DNA of 64,000 nucleotides from Triglochin maritima (GCA_963682175.1 OY821784.1:29121621-29185620), one strand, 5' to 3'; numbered from the stretch's first letter, positions 12,535 through 24,935 are shown. Numbers and translations: made by a program. The notes: a model not told the origin generated them from the letters alone.

Positions 12535-12894
12535 AATACCCCCACACCTAGATTTTGCTAGTCCCTAGCAAAACAAAATATAAGAAAAATTAAAACAGAG
12601 AAATCCTAACTCACTTTCGTAGGAATCAAGGTTGTACTTAACATGTGCAACAAGCCTTTAAACCCCTAAGTTTCCTTAGAGGATGAGTTTTGTCTCGTGA
12701 GGGTTTTCAGTTGACACACCCACAAAGTCTTAATTCAACATTTCATAAATAACTCTCAATATCTTCACCTCAACCTTATACATCTCACTTAGAATTCTTG
12801 CATGCTCATTATATAAATCTAACTCATAAAGAATATGACATGGTATTTGTTCCTCCAACATTCACACCACTAACCCTTATACACATGTTATCAC

Positions 12895-13164
12895 TTAAAT
12901 TATTTTGCACGCCTCCTCTGGTGGTGAAGTATCATTCGGATCAACCATGGCATGGATCATTCTTTTAGCTTTGTGCCTTGAGTAACTTAAAGTATATATT
13001 TTTTTTCCCCGTGATTCAACACATTTGCTTTTTTTGACACTTTTACCCTTTTTGCATTCGTGTAGCGAGTTTGGTCGATAATCCCGAGCTGGCAGACTCA
13101 TGTTACCGGGTTTTAAGATACCCCTACGAACCTGTATCTCGAAGGTTTGGGCTTTTGTAATCAT
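12895..13164 (-). other. Basic 89-codon open frame in the 3' internal region of LARD C
   Basis: An open frame rich in Lys and Arg, with the start context MITKAQTFEIQVRRG and repeated Cys (HECKKGK, KSKCVES). I recognise no domain. It lies between the gag-like remnant and the polypurine tract, where Athila/Tat elements can carry extra frames, but a chance frame is as likely. Confidence 0.25.
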
Positions 13165-13824
13165 TTTGCAAAATGTGTTTTCCTCACTTTATTTCTTTAT
13201 TTTTACTTTTATTTTCCTCAAGGCTTAATTGTTATTAGAAGTCCACACTTCCCGGTATATTTTCCTCAACCTCTCCTTTTTATCAACTACTTCAAAGATT
13301 TGATTCATCCAATTTAAGTGCATACACGTCTTAAAGGGTAATGAGTTATTTCTTTGGAACTTAGATTTTTGTCATAATTTCTACAAGCAGAACTATATAA
13401 TAAGGAACAAAAACTCAATGCATTTTGTACACGGGTTTTGGCGGTTCAATCTTAAGCTAGTCATGGAATATTGAATAAATTTTTTTAACAAACAGAATAT
13501 ATAGATAGATAAACACCCCTCCCCCCCACACCTAAATCATGCATTGTCCTCAATGAATGTGAGCAAGATACTACATGGATTTATGCATGAAAAAGAAAAG
13601 ATCTCACCAACATGAAGCACAAAGGAAAGTTCATGGCTATGTTGATGGACAAAAACCCGAATTCCCTCAAAACCTGTGAGATGCTAAAGAAGGGATTCAA
13701 ATACGGGAAAGAAATGGGCCCAAAAACTCTTGGAGCCACACAAACGAAGCTCACTGAAGGAGTCTTTTATTATACTTTTTTTTGAATATAATTATGTACA
13801 AACATAAGTTCTCATCTTCATTTG

Positions 13825-15355
13825 TCAAAAGACATCAAATGAGAACCTCAAAAGTGGGTCAATGCACTTGGAAAGGGAACATGACACCACGCGGGGCCAG
13901 AATACACGTGTGTGCCCCCCATCACAAAGAGCACCTGATGAAATGAGAGGTTCATGAATTGGACGCAAAGGCATCTCATTCAAAGGATCAAACTGAAACA
14001 GCTTGAACCTCTCGAGAGTTTGGGAAATAGGGGGCAACCGAAGAAGAGTTTCTCCTGTTGCGGTGCTGAAGTTATGATCGTCAATCCAAACTCTCCAACC
14101 AACTGGCTGGTGCGTCGGAGCGTGGTCAAGAGCCTTGTTAGGCAAGTCCGACTCACCGGGCGAACAAAAAATGGGTCTCATACCCAAGGTATCCTCCAAG
14201 GAACTCCTAATACCCTCATGAGCTATGTAGTTGTTTGATGTTCCATCATTTCCAAGATGATCATGAACAATGGTGAGAGGCAGACTCTCATCAGGTTGTT
14301 TGAAATTGAGGGTACTAGGGAGATCTTGCTCCACCAGAGGTGAGTCCTTAAGAGGTACAACATGAAGATCATGTGGCTCAAGGGCCATGGGACAAGAAGA
14401 TAAGGCACAATCCTGTGCCGACTCATGATGAAATTGGTCCATGTTCTTCTCAATGTGAATCGAATCGTCCACTAAGTGATCGTGAATTGAAACCCCAAGT
14501 CCCTCAGACTGACTAGGAGTTTGATTTTGAAAGATTGTGCTTTGAATTTGTGGATGTGGTGGTGGTTCGATATCAAAAAATGAATCCTCATGTTGACAAG
14601 AAAAGTTACTCTCCTCACGTTCACGTAATTGCTGCGACATTTGACTCAATTGCAGTACCATATTTTGTGTGGACTGTTGAGTGGTTTTCATGAACGTAAG
14701 GAAAGTTTGTTCCAAGGAATCAGGTATGCGGTCAGTTATGAGGTTCAAGTCAGCGCTTGGGAAATTTTGAGGTTGGGTGTTGGTGGTCTGAGAATAAGTC
14801 CAATGATTTGAAGTGGGGTGTTGGTAGAATTCTGGGTATTCGGGAGGAGGATACTGGGGTGAAAATGAAGTATAAGAATTTGGATATGAATTGTCTCCCC
14901 ACGAATCCATCATTCTCGGGTTGTACGCGGATGCGTAATGGTCATATTGAGCATTTTGGGAAAAGGTATGCTCATACTCAGGCTTTGGGGAACATAAGGA
15001 CATTCCCCGATAACATGACCACTCAACCCACAACAGTCTCACGGTACGGCTACTGGAGCCACCGGTGCACTCATGTTGTCTGTCATATGCATGAAGGAGG
15101 CCAAAGTTTGTTGTAATGTCTCAGTTTGTTGACCAACATATGATCCGCATAACTAGATTGTGGTCTAGCAGTCGACGCCTCTCTCATGTTACCCCAATAT
15201 GAAGATTGCTCAGTCACACAATTAGGATTGTCCCAACCATATGGGGTGTTAGTCAGAGCCACCCCAGGTTGTATGGGTCCAGAATACCAGGAAGAATTAT
15301 CCTGGTCCCAACAATGATATGGATGGTCGCCCATGTAACCATCCATCTCAACCAA
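13825..15355 (-). pseudogene. Gag-like gene of LARD C, frameshifted at its zinc knuckle
   Basis: Two overlapping minus-strand pieces: 15355-15083 (MDGYMGDHPYHCWDQDNSS) and 15042-13825 (405 codons, rich in Gln, Asn, Pro, Ser). The junction around 15020-15060 encodes most of a CCHC knuckle in a third frame: CCGLSGHVIGEC is readable, the first Cys codon reads TGA, and a base missing just after shifts the frame. Downstream come SPKPEYEHTFSQNAQ, MDSWGDNSYPNSY, a Q-rich coiled stretch (MKTTQQSTQNMVLQLSQMSQ) and an acidic tail. The same gene, decayed differently, lies in the family A LARD at 42590-43975. The knuckle and LTR context say gag; I cannot place the C-terminal part in a known domain. Confidence 0.65.
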
Positions 15356-16618
15356 ACACTCTCGAGTCGATCACTCTCACTACCACGAGGCTAAACTCGT
15401 AAAAAGTGCTCGACTCGACCCTAAAAATGCTACCAGAGAGTGTAAAGCGGAGGAGACTATAACATAGAAGAAGGTGAAAAGAAGATGACTCAGAGGAGAA
15501 GGGAAACTTAACTCTAAAAGATAAATGAGAGGGTTGGTCAGAAGTTTCCTAAACAAGCACGGTTCAAACAATCCTAGACCTAAGGGAGCCTAATTCTAGA
15601 CGACTCCTAACTGGTTGAGTCGAATTGGCTTGCTTGATTCACCTCCCTCACTAATCAAACCAACTTGGCCAGGCAGTGTATAGCTAGTGGGGGCGCTTCC
15701 GACAGAGTCGGTGCCAATTAGACAACCACTTCGCTTGGAAGACTTACGTCAACACAAAAACACTTTCTAGACACCAAATCAAATTCGATCAGCTTCAAGT
15801 CATAGCAAGTCAAACCAATCTTCTCCTTAATTGAGTCCGAGTCCTTAGGGGCCAATGTCTAATTGATTTTAATTTTAAGGCTCGGGTGACACTTTAGGAT
15901 TGTGATTTGTGGGCCACGGAAGGGTGATGAAATCCCCACCGTATCTTTTCCTACGGAGTTGCCCTTAAGATAGTTTAACTTAAATCTAGCAAAGATAGTC
16001 AAACATTGGTCTTTTTAGAGGGGGACAATTGCAAGGTTGTATGTAAACTAGATTATATGCTTAAATGCAATCGATAAAAAAATGTGCACGTACCTTGCCT
16101 CCAGCACTCTTCAACATGAATTAATTTGCAAGAATTTAGCAAGAATAATGCAAACAAAACACTATATGATGCATGCACTAAGTCCTTCTAATTTTGCCAA
16201 TTTTTAGGTCAGAGTTGAATTATTGCCAATTATGGAATTTTGCCTTAACACGTGCAGTTCTACGAAAAGGAACTTTTCGAAAATTAAGATTTTACGAGAA
16301 GGGCAAGAAAAGTTACCTCCGCAATGCTCAGACGGGTTCGCCGCCCGCTCTCAAAAATTCCCAGATGCTCTACGCATCCACCCAGAGATGGAGACGACCT
16401 CAGAAAAAATTGAAGCCCAGATGCTTCAAACGTGCAGCGAATCCGTCGCGAGTTGTTCTTTCTGTGCAACGATTCCGCCACCCTTCTTGCTCAGAATGTG
16501 CCCGGATTTCGCCGCACTCTCTGTTATATCCTGAAACGCAAACACAAATAGTTAGATCGCGCACACGATAAACATAATAGAATCGAAATCACAAAAAATA
16601 AACAAAATCTTCGTCGCC
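15356..16618 (-). other. Leader of LARD C
   Basis: Between the gag-like gene and the primer site. Short open frames occur on the plus strand at 16194-16571, but they run against the element and overlap in several frames, so I do not call them genes. Confidence 0.5.
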
Positions 16619-16636
16619 TCCCCGGCAACGACGCCA
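16619..16636 (-). promoter_or_regulatory. Primer-binding site of LARD C (tRNA-Asp type)
   Basis: Read on the minus strand: TGGCGTCGTTGCCGGGGA. This is complementary, with one mismatch, to the 3' end of plant tRNA-Asp (TGGCGCCGTTGCCGGGGA in Athila elements). It lies 6 bp inside the right LTR. Confidence 0.85.
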
Positions 16637-16642
16637 AAAACT

Positions 16643-17848
16643 TGATGAGAATTAAATTTATACCGCAAGTGCATGACGTCAATGAAGACGTGGCAAGTAC
16701 GGGTCGAACACAAGGAGGGAGATATATTGTTATTTTTGTGATTTTCGATTAAGGAAAGAGAGGGGGAGAAATAAGTTTGGTTTGAGATTTTTGGTTTTTA
16801 ATTAATTTCTAAAGCAAGAACAACAAAAACAAATGAAAAATAGAGCAAAGATGGATGAGAGTCCAGCGGGTGGAGGTTTAGATATTGGGTTTAGATTAGA
16901 GAATTCTGAAACTTATAATAAATCATATTAGTTATGAAGCATTACATGATAAATGATTCAACATAAACTCAAGTAATCAAAATATACTAACACGAAATTA
17001 AAATACTAACATTATTCTTCTTCTCATCACCGTAAATCTGTCACCCCCACCCTTTGGAGAGAGTTAAAAACTCATGGATGGAGGGAAGGAGAAGGGGTCC
17101 TAGAGAAACTACAAAAGAAAACAAAAAAAACAAGAAATAAAAGAACAAAATTTTATTACTAAAGTATGGAATAAAAACTAAGCCTCTTCACAATATCGTT
17201 TCGGGGCTATTTATAGCCGATACAAGGAACCAAAATATAAAATAGGAAAGTACACGCGTCAAGACACGACTGGACAAAATCCGGGGCCACGGATCGCAAG
17301 GGGTGCGGCGTTTTCGCCACATAATACATGTAAGGTGCGGCGATTTCGCCGCAATATTTGCTCTGATTGGATCCGGAATTTTCCTGTGTGTTTATGGTAT
17401 GATTTAACTGTCCTTTGTGCGTCTGGATTGATTGATTTCCTTTCTTTTGAGCTCCGAATTTATTTCTTCATATATTTGGAGATCCAAATTGATTTTTCTT
17501 TAGAACTTCTCCAAAATAATATTTTGGTACTTTAATTTGCAGTCGGGTCCTCGGCTTTTTGCAATTAAGTCCCTGGCTACTTTTGTGCTTAAGTCCTTGG
17601 CCTTTTTGTAATTAGGTCTTTGAATGCTTTTATGCTTGGATGGACTTCCATTTGATTCCCGATAATCTTGACTTTGGTCTTTATGATAGAAATGAGTCTC
17701 TTGCACGCGTTTTATGCTCGGGATATGGGTAATTTTCATTCAGGTCCCTGTATTCTATAAATAAGACTAAACACATACCTTAGTAGCATTTATTGATATA
17801 AAATTAATCTAAATGAAAGACATATGATGCAATGTATGCAATGCATCA
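16643..17848 (-). repeat. LARD family C, 5' LTR
   Basis: 1,206 bp, near-identical partner of 11332-12534. It carries the U5 hairpin ACGTC-AATGAA-GACGT at 16676-16691 and a TATA box (CTATAAATAGCC, minus strand) near 17207. The low divergence between the two LTRs indicates a relatively recent insertion. Confidence 0.9.
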
Positions 17849-18386
17849 CTCATCGATAGCTCAAGACACTAGTCTAATTAAGCAATTCTTAAGTGATCGG
17901 ATATAAGTCTCATATCAAGGAACCAAGGACACAGTAAAACATTAATGACACAGAAAATACAATTCTATAATGTTTTACTTATTAGGTCTATTCAGTATAC
18001 AAAAGTAATATTTTCCTCTTTTGTGTACCCGTGTTGTCACTCACTTGTAGAGCTACAATGATCAATGACCAACACGACAATCTTAACTCGGTAATTAAGG
18101 TCCCATGTTAATTATCATGATTGCGAATATCTTTTGTTTTATGTAAACCAATATCTTTTAGAACTCTACGGTTAAGGACCAAGAGACTCTTCCTCAACAC
18201 TTCTAAAAGACGAATAACATTAGCAACATTACAAAATGATTTCTCATTCAATTCATAACAATTGACATTTAAAAGTAAAACTTTTTGAACACATTCCCTT
18301 CAATCTCCCACTTGTTATTAAAGTTTTCCTTCACATACATACTCAATGTATAAAACAATAATAACTAGGGTAAACCCCATTACATA

Positions 18387-19740
18387 TCAATCATCAAGCC
18401 AATCTACATGGTTCCTCAATCCCATGTACTCGAAATGCATTTTGCCCTTGGCTTGGGATAAGGGTTTTGTGAATGGATCAGTTGTGTTGCTGTTGGTGTC
18501 CACCCATAAAATATTTATTTTGCCTTCGTCGATGAGGTCATGTGTCACGAAGTACTTACGATCCATGTAATTCACTTTGTGGTGTGATCTAGGATCCTTG
18601 ATTTGCGAGATAGATGCACTATTATCGCAAAATAGCTCTACTGGTCACTCGCTCGAGGGAACTACTCCAAGCTCTTCAAGGAACTTCTTAATCCACACTC
18701 CTTCCTTGCTCGCTTCAGCGACAACCATTACTTCGGAAGCAGTGGTTGAGTCGGCCGTAGTGCTTTGCTTCCAACTTCGCCAACTCACAGCTCCACCATT
18801 CAGAAAGAAGACGTATCCTGATTGCGACCATCTATCGTCTGGATCACTCATGAAACTCGCATCGGAGTAACCCTCGGCTATCAACTCCCTTTGTCCTCCA
18901 TAAACAAGAATCTTATGCTTAGTCCGGTTAAGGTACTTCAAGATATTCTTGGCCGCAGTCCAATGCTCAGGACCTGTGTTGGCTTGGTGACGACTTGTCA
19001 CGCTTAGAGCATACGAGACATCGGGTCTTATGCAGGTCATCGCGTACATGATCGACCCAATTGCCGAAGCATAAGGGACATCCTTCATGTACTCTAAGTC
19101 CTTACGTGATTGTGCACGTTGAAACTTCTTGAGTTGCACACCCATACTCATTGGCACACTGCCCTTTTTGGAGTTGTTCATCTTGAACCTTTCCAAGACC
19201 TTGTCAATGTATGCACGTTGACTGAGGCCAATGAGTCTACGGGATCTATCTCGATATATCTTGATTCCCAAGATGTATTGAGCCTCACCCATATCTTTCA
19301 TTGAAAATGTAGATTTCAATGAACTTCTCGTTTGCTCAATCAAGCAAAGGAATATGATTGCCCATGAGCAATATGTCATCGACATATAAGATTAGGAATA
19401 CTACATGGCTCCCACTAACCTTCTTGTATATACAAGGTTCTTCCTTACTTTGAATGAAGTGAAGCTTCTTCACTTTCTCATCAAAGCGTTTGTTCCAACT
19501 CCTTGATGCTTGCTTCAATCCATAAATGGATCTTTGAAGCTTGCATACCTTCTCGTTATTCTTTGGATCTTCAAAACCTTGAGGTTGTACCATGTACACA
19601 TCCTCTTCCAAGTTCCCATTAAGGAATGCCGTTTTGACATCCATTTGCCATATCTCATAATCATGAAATGCGGCAATAGCGAGCATAATCCGAATAGACT
19701 TGAACATGACAACTGGTGAAAAAAGTTTCATCATAGTCAA
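18387..19740 (-). pseudogene. Copia B2 reverse transcriptase and RNase H (frameshifted)
   Basis: Same order and same broken frames as B1: QMDVKTAFLNG, YGLKQASRSW, YVDDILL, then GYSDASF, STTASEV and DPFTKPL. Differences from B1 are isolated substitutions (for example EDPKNNEK here, EDPMNNEK in B1). The extra T near 19722 and the frame change near 19340 are in the same places as in B1, so both copies descend from one already defective sequence. Confidence 0.87.
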
Positions 19741-19791
19741 TTCCTTGAACTTGAGTGAAACCCTTCGCTACAAGCCTCACTTTGTAGGTTG

Positions 19792-21445
19792 TCAAGTTCC
19801 CATCCATGTCCATCTTCCTCTTAAAAACCCATTTATTTTGAATGACCTTTTTACCTTGAGGAAGTCAACCAAGTTCCACACTTGATTACCATACATGGAT
19901 TCTATTTCGGATTCCATGGCCTTGAGCCATAGTTTGGAGTCCTTTCTTTCCATTGCTTCTTGAAAGGTCAAGGGATCATCGGTATCTATTACCATGATCT
20001 CATGAAGTCCCAAATACATATCGGGTTTCTCCCTTACCCTCGTTGACCTTCTAAGTTCTTTTGGTTCTACGTGTACTTCTCGAACTTCTTCCACAATTTC
20101 TTGTGGAATTGGTTCGTGTTCGATTCTCGAATGTACACTAGGTGGGGAGGATTGAGTTTCTCTCACAATTTCTTGCGAATGTCTCTCACTCACGCTCCCA
20201 CTAACCAAAGGAATCTCGGTTGGGCCTTCATGATCTTGAATGTCATCATTCATGTCATGATCTTGTAGAGTATCTTGAGTTTTCTCAAGCACAACCCTAC
20301 TCCCACTACTTTTTACTCTTTCTAGAAATTCCTTTTCCAAAAATGTGGCATCCCTCTCTACAATCACTCGATTGGAGGTGATATGCCAAAAGTAGTATCC
20401 TCTTGTCTCACGAGGATAACCTATAAAGAAGCACTTATCCGCTTTTGGTTGAAGTTTGGTCGACATCAATTTCTTGACGTAAGCCTCACAACCCCAAATC
20501 TTGAGAAAATTGAGCTTAGGTGTTTTACCACTCCATAGCTCATAAGGAGTTTTCTCCACGGATTTGGATGGAACATTATTTAGTGTGTAAGCTGCAGTTT
20601 GTAGTGCATAACTCCAAAAGTAAAGAGGTAATTCCACATGACTCATCATTGACCGAACCATGCTGAGCAATGTCCTATTCCTCCATTCGGATACCCCATT
20701 CCACTGAGGTGTACCGGGAGGAGTGAGGTGAGGTACAATACCAAACTCCTTTAGGTATGAATCAAATTCGGCACTTAAGTACTCAGTTCCACGATCCGTT
20801 CGTAGAGACTTGATTTTCTTGTCGAGTTGGTTCTCTACTTCATTCTTGAATCTTTGAACTTGTCAAATGATTCACTTTTGTTTCTCATTAGATAAATATA
20901 GCCATAACGACTATAATCATCCGTGAACGTAATGAAGTACCTGAAATCATCTCGTGCACTAGTACTCATTGGACCACATACATCGGAATGTATCAAATCC
21001 AATAAGCCACTCGCCCTTGGGCTTTCTTCTTGACTGGCTTTTTGGTCATTTTTCCCATTAAACATGGTTGGCACACCTCCAATGATTTAAAATCAAGTAG
21101 ACCAAGAAGGTTAGCTTCTTGCAATTTCTTGATGCGCTTTTCATTTATGTGACCAAGACGATAGTGCCACAAGAGAGTTTCATTCTCGTGAGTGGTCTTA
21201 AGTCTTTTGTTATTGATATTAAAGATTTGTTTATTATTCAATTCAAGCAAATAGAGACCATTCCTTATGAATGCATTTGCATGGAAAACACCATTCTTCG
21301 ATATAGACAAGCAAGAATTTGAAATATTTATATTAAAATTATCCATATCTAAACATGATACAGAAATAATGTTCTTGCTAATCGAAGGCACATAATAAAC
21401 ATTCTTTAGACATAAATTTAAACCACTACATAATTGAAGCACCAT
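19792..21445 (-). pseudogene. Copia B2 GAG-pre-integrase and integrase (frameshifted)
   Basis: Contains WHYRLGHINEKRIKKL, CQPCLMGK, HSDVCGPM, FTDDYSRYGY and SEWRNRTLL as in B1. It has the same missing A near 20853 (DSRMK-stop) and the same SEWR in place of SERR. The linker differs from B1 by a few substitutions (STRVREKP here, STREREKP in B1). Confidence 0.86.
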
Positions 21446-22466
21446 TTCCGACCTTCAATTCTATCTCGTTCCTTACGAGTTCCTTCCTATCCATGAGTAG
21501 CTGCACATTAGAAACTATGTGAACACAAGATCCGGTATCAATTACCCAATCTTGGACAGAGGTGGCCAAATTTATTTCAATAATAAATATACCTTTGGCC
21601 TTTTTGGGGCGCCGACGTTCAATCACTCCGTTGTCAAGGTCTTCCTTGTACTTGGGGTAATTTGGTCGGATGTGTCCTTTTTCACCGCAGTGAAAGCACT
21701 CCGTATTGGGAGTTGGAGAGTTTTGAGATTTCCCCCACGAGGCACTCTTATGAGCACCTCCTACTCCCTTGCTCTTGATTGAACCACTTTTGGTAGATTT
21801 GCCCTTTCCTTTACCAATCTTTTGACTCCTCCCATGGACGGCAAGGACATGCTTGTCCCTACCCTTGCCCATGTCAACTTCAGTAGTTTTGAGAGCGTTG
21901 TGCAGCTCCTGAAGACTCACCCCTTTTTCACGCACGTGGTAGTGCATCACAAAGTCCTTAAAGGATGGGGCTAGAGAGCCAAGAATCATATCTTCAGCAA
22001 TGTCCTCGGGCATTGGGGAAGAGAGTTTTGCCAACTTCTCAAGGTACCCTTGCATCGTGAGAAAATGCATGGATACCGATGTTCCCTCCGCCATATGGCA
22101 CCTTGTGAGTGCGATGGTGGTCTTATAGCGCTCCTTTTGGGCACTATCAATGAACATCTTAGATAAAGCCTCCATGGTCTTCTTGGGTTTTGAATCCATG
22201 TATTTCGCTTGAAGCGAGTCACCCATGGATGCTAGCATAAGACCGTGAACTTGGTTCTCTTGGACTTCCCACTTGGCTTTAGCCTCTTTCTCTTCATCGG
22301 TTAATCTCTCATTCCATTTTGGGATTGGACCTTCCAAAATGTGAGACAGTTTCTCAAACTTTAACACGATGTGGAGTTTGAGTTGCCAACTAATGAAGTT
22401 TGAGGCATCATTTGCTAAATGGTGTTTTTCTATCATGGATCGTACGATAGATTGGATGTTCGACAT
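21426..22466 (-). pseudogene. Copia B2 gag and protease N-terminal polyprotein
   Basis: 346 codons, identical in translation to the B1 copy, with the incomplete knuckle CFHCGEKGHIRPNYP (final Cys is Tyr) and the protease motif DWVIDTGS. It ends by running out of frame at the same place as B1. Identity at the protein level over the whole frame argues for very recent duplication rather than independent old insertions. Confidence 0.87.
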
Positions 22467-23756
22467 TTTCTACAAAATAAATCATACAGGATTTTAATGC
22501 CAATTTTATGTTTATTATACATATACACAAATGTAAATGCTGCAAATAAAAAAAACCCATAAATGCAACAATCCAAGATCCCATCAATTGCAATATAGAC
22601 TAGCTAAGGGCTATCGAATACATTACAATATCAAGGTAAGAAAAAACATTTTCTAATCACAACCTTTTTGAATTTTAGCAACATTAGCATCTTCAAACTC
22701 TTGTGTTTCTTGTCGTTTTAATTATGAGGGAATATGACCTATCCTCGTTAAGAAAAACTTTTTCCCAAAACCGAGCGAGGGCTCTAGGTAATGTTAAGAA
22801 AACTTATTTTCATTTGATACGAGATACGTTTATCCATTGTATTCACAACTAAACATACTTGGGGTTCACTAGGGTGAAACGCACCTCATATATCTAATCG
22901 TGGCACAACAATAGACAATCATTATATCTCCCACTATTCCCAAAGATGGAGGGAGTTATCTCCCGCTAAGGGCGAGCAGAGTATCCCTCGATCGATGGCT
23001 GCTAGTGGATGAAATAAGAAGGAAAATTACTCTTAATTTTGTTGGACAATTTCATATATTAACATGTGATTCAGAATTTTAGGTTATCATGCATATTATC
23101 ATTCATACACATCCTAACATTCAATCACATTCATCACATGCATAGCAGAAATTAAACCATTCACACAATCCACATCGTGTGAATTTATATGTTCCCTTTG
23201 ATCCTTGATCCTCAATCCTCGATCGATGCGCTAAAGTGGCGACTTCCTCTTGCACCAGAGATGTAGATTTTACAGAAAATAAACATGCTCCTCACATTTG
23301 ATAAAAAACCGACTAGTGCAATTCCTATGTAAAACCTCTCAAATGCAATGCAATTATCTAAAGATAGAAAGAGAGAATTTGGCTTTTACATATAAATAAG
23401 CCCCTGTATAATAATAATTACAAACATTCATAGGCGCTGATTTGGAACATATAAACTCACAATTCCTACAAAGACAACTCGAGCATCCATTTACGCAATA
23501 TTGCTATAAACTATACAACCTAGTTTATCAATCATCTAGAATCCCAAACAAGTCTTTGAAAAACATTTTGAAATCCATTAAAAACGTTTTTCATCCATCC
23601 ACAAGTTCAAAAACAATTTTGAACCGCTGTCCATCCAATTTCCTAAAAGGAAAGACGAACCGCAGTTTTTCGGTTTTGTTGATTCTCTTACAAAACAATC
23701 GTTTATTCTTAAAACAAAATTATTTCAAGTTAGACTTATGTCTAAATCATAATTCT

Positions 23757-24935
23757 AAAAACCCATTTATTTTGAATGACCTTTTTCCCTTGATTACCAT
23801 ACATGATTGGTTTATTCCGTCAACCAAGTTCCACACTTGATTACCATACATGGATTCTATTTCGGATTCCATGACCTTGAGCCATAGTTTGGAGTCCTTT
23901 CTTTCCATTGCTTCTTAAAAGGTCAAGGGATCATCGGTATCTAGTACCATGATCTCATGAAGTCCCAAATACATATCGGGTTTCTTCCTTTCCCTCGTTG
24001 ACCTTCTAAGTTCTTTTGGTTCTACGTGTACTTCTCGAACTTCTTCCACAATTTCTTGTGGAATTGGTTCGTGTTCGATTCTCGAACGTACACTAGGTGG
24101 GGAGGATTGAGTTTCTCTCACAATTTCTTGCGAATGTCTCTCACTCACGCTCCCACTAACCAAAGGAATCTCGGTTGGGCCTTCATGATCTTGAATGTCA
24201 TCATTCATGTCATGATCTTGTAGAGTATCTTGAGTTTCCTCAAGCACAACCCTACTCCCATTACTTTTTACTCTTTCTAGAAATTCCTTTTCCAAAAATG
24301 TGGCATCCCTCTCCACAATCACTCGATTGGAGGTGATATGCCAAAAGTAGTATCCTCTTGTCTCACGAGGATAACCTATAAAGAAGCACTTATCCGCTTT
24401 TGGTTGAAGTTTGGTCGACATCAATTTCTTGACGCAAGCCTTACAACCCCAAATCTTGAGAAAATTGAGCTTAGGTGTTTTACCACTCCATAGCTCATAA
24501 GGAGTTTTCTCCACGGATTTGGATGGAACATTATTTAGTGTGTAAGCCGCAGTTTGTAGTGCATAACTCCAAAAGTAAAGAGGTAATTCCGCATGACTCA
24601 TCATTGACCGAACCATGTCGAGCAATGTCCTATTCCTCCTTTCGGATACCCCATTCCACTGAGGTGTACCGGGAGGAGTGAGGTGAGGTACAATACCAAA
24701 CTCCTTTAAGTATGAGTCAAATTCGGCACTTAAGTACTCAGCTCCACGATCTGTTCGTAGAGACTTGATTTTCTTGTCGAGTTGGTTCTCTACTTCATTC
24801 TTGAATTCTTTGAACTTGTCAAAGGATTCACTTTTGTTTCTCATTAGATAAATATAGCCATAACGACTATAATCATCCGTGAACGTAATGAAGTACCTGA
24901 AACCATCTCGTGCACTAGTACTCATTGGACCACAT
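23757..24935 (-). mobile_element. Third, partial copia copy (B3) joined to the leader of B2
   Basis: The sequence from 23757 matches the B1 region starting at 5866 and runs through integrase to 24935, where homology ends inside the core. Near the join, about 30 bp at 23789-23820 interrupt the alignment; they contain an extra copy of ttgattaccatacatg, which looks like filler DNA from end joining. B3 differs from B1/B2 at many sites and lacks their integrase frameshift. Confidence 0.8.
23915..24925 (-). pseudogene. Integrase core and linker of copia B3 (open, truncated)
   Basis: An uninterrupted 336-codon frame running from just after the first catalytic Asp. It contains FTDDYSRYGYIYLM (second Asp), SLRTDRGAEYLS, PQWNGVSERRNRTLLDMV (catalytic Glu context), FWSYALQTAAYTLNNVPS, FFIGYPRETRGYYFWH and the acidic linker ending in the STRERKKP region. 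Unlike B1 and B2 it reads KEFKNEV and SERRNRTLLDM, so it keeps the ancestral frame. Missing parts are the zinc-binding domain and first Asp at the 24935 break, and reverse transcriptase beyond 23915. Confidence 0.85.

Larger units (their letters stand above)
11332..17848 (-). mobile_element. Complete gypsy-type LARD (family C) inserted in the copia LTR
   Basis: A 6,517-bp element with near-identical 1.2-kb LTRs, flanked by the perfect 5-bp repeat CTCAT (11327-11331 and 17849-17853). Both LTRs begin TGATG and end CATCA on the plus strand. The primer site, adjacent to the right LTR, shows that it reads on the minus strand. The internal region lacks reverse transcriptase, integrase and RNase H and keeps only a decayed gag-like gene, which makes it a large retrotransposon derivative (LARD) needing enzymes in trans. 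The tRNA-Asp-type primer site and the relation to family A point to the Athila/Tat branch of Ty3/gypsy. Confidence 0.92.
9984..18302 (-). repeat. Copia family B LTR shared by B1 and B2, split by a LARD
   Basis: This LTR runs 9984-11331 and resumes at 17854-18302. The part between is a LARD plus one copy of its 5-bp target duplication. It is the 5' LTR of B1 (primer site at 9972-9982 on one side) and also the 3' LTR of B2 (polypurine tract at 18303 on the other), so two internal regions share it. Relative to the LTR at 2405 it lacks about 55 bp near 10083 and about 75 bp near 10460. CGGTCGACCG occurs exactly at 10480-10489, 10519-10528 and 10612-10621. Confidence 0.85.
18303..23756 (-). mobile_element. 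Copia family B, internal region of tandem copy B2
   Basis: Nearly base-for-base the same as 4345-9802, including the same frame breaks. It follows directly on the shared LTR, giving an LTR-internal-LTR-internal array. It stops 5' of the primer site: at about 23756 the leader changes to sequence matching 5866 onward, so B2 lacks its own 5' LTR. Confidence 0.88.

Noticed and set aside
16194..16571. Overlapping plus-strand frames in the LARD C leader
   Set aside because: They run antisense to the element in two frames with no domain, next to the primer site.
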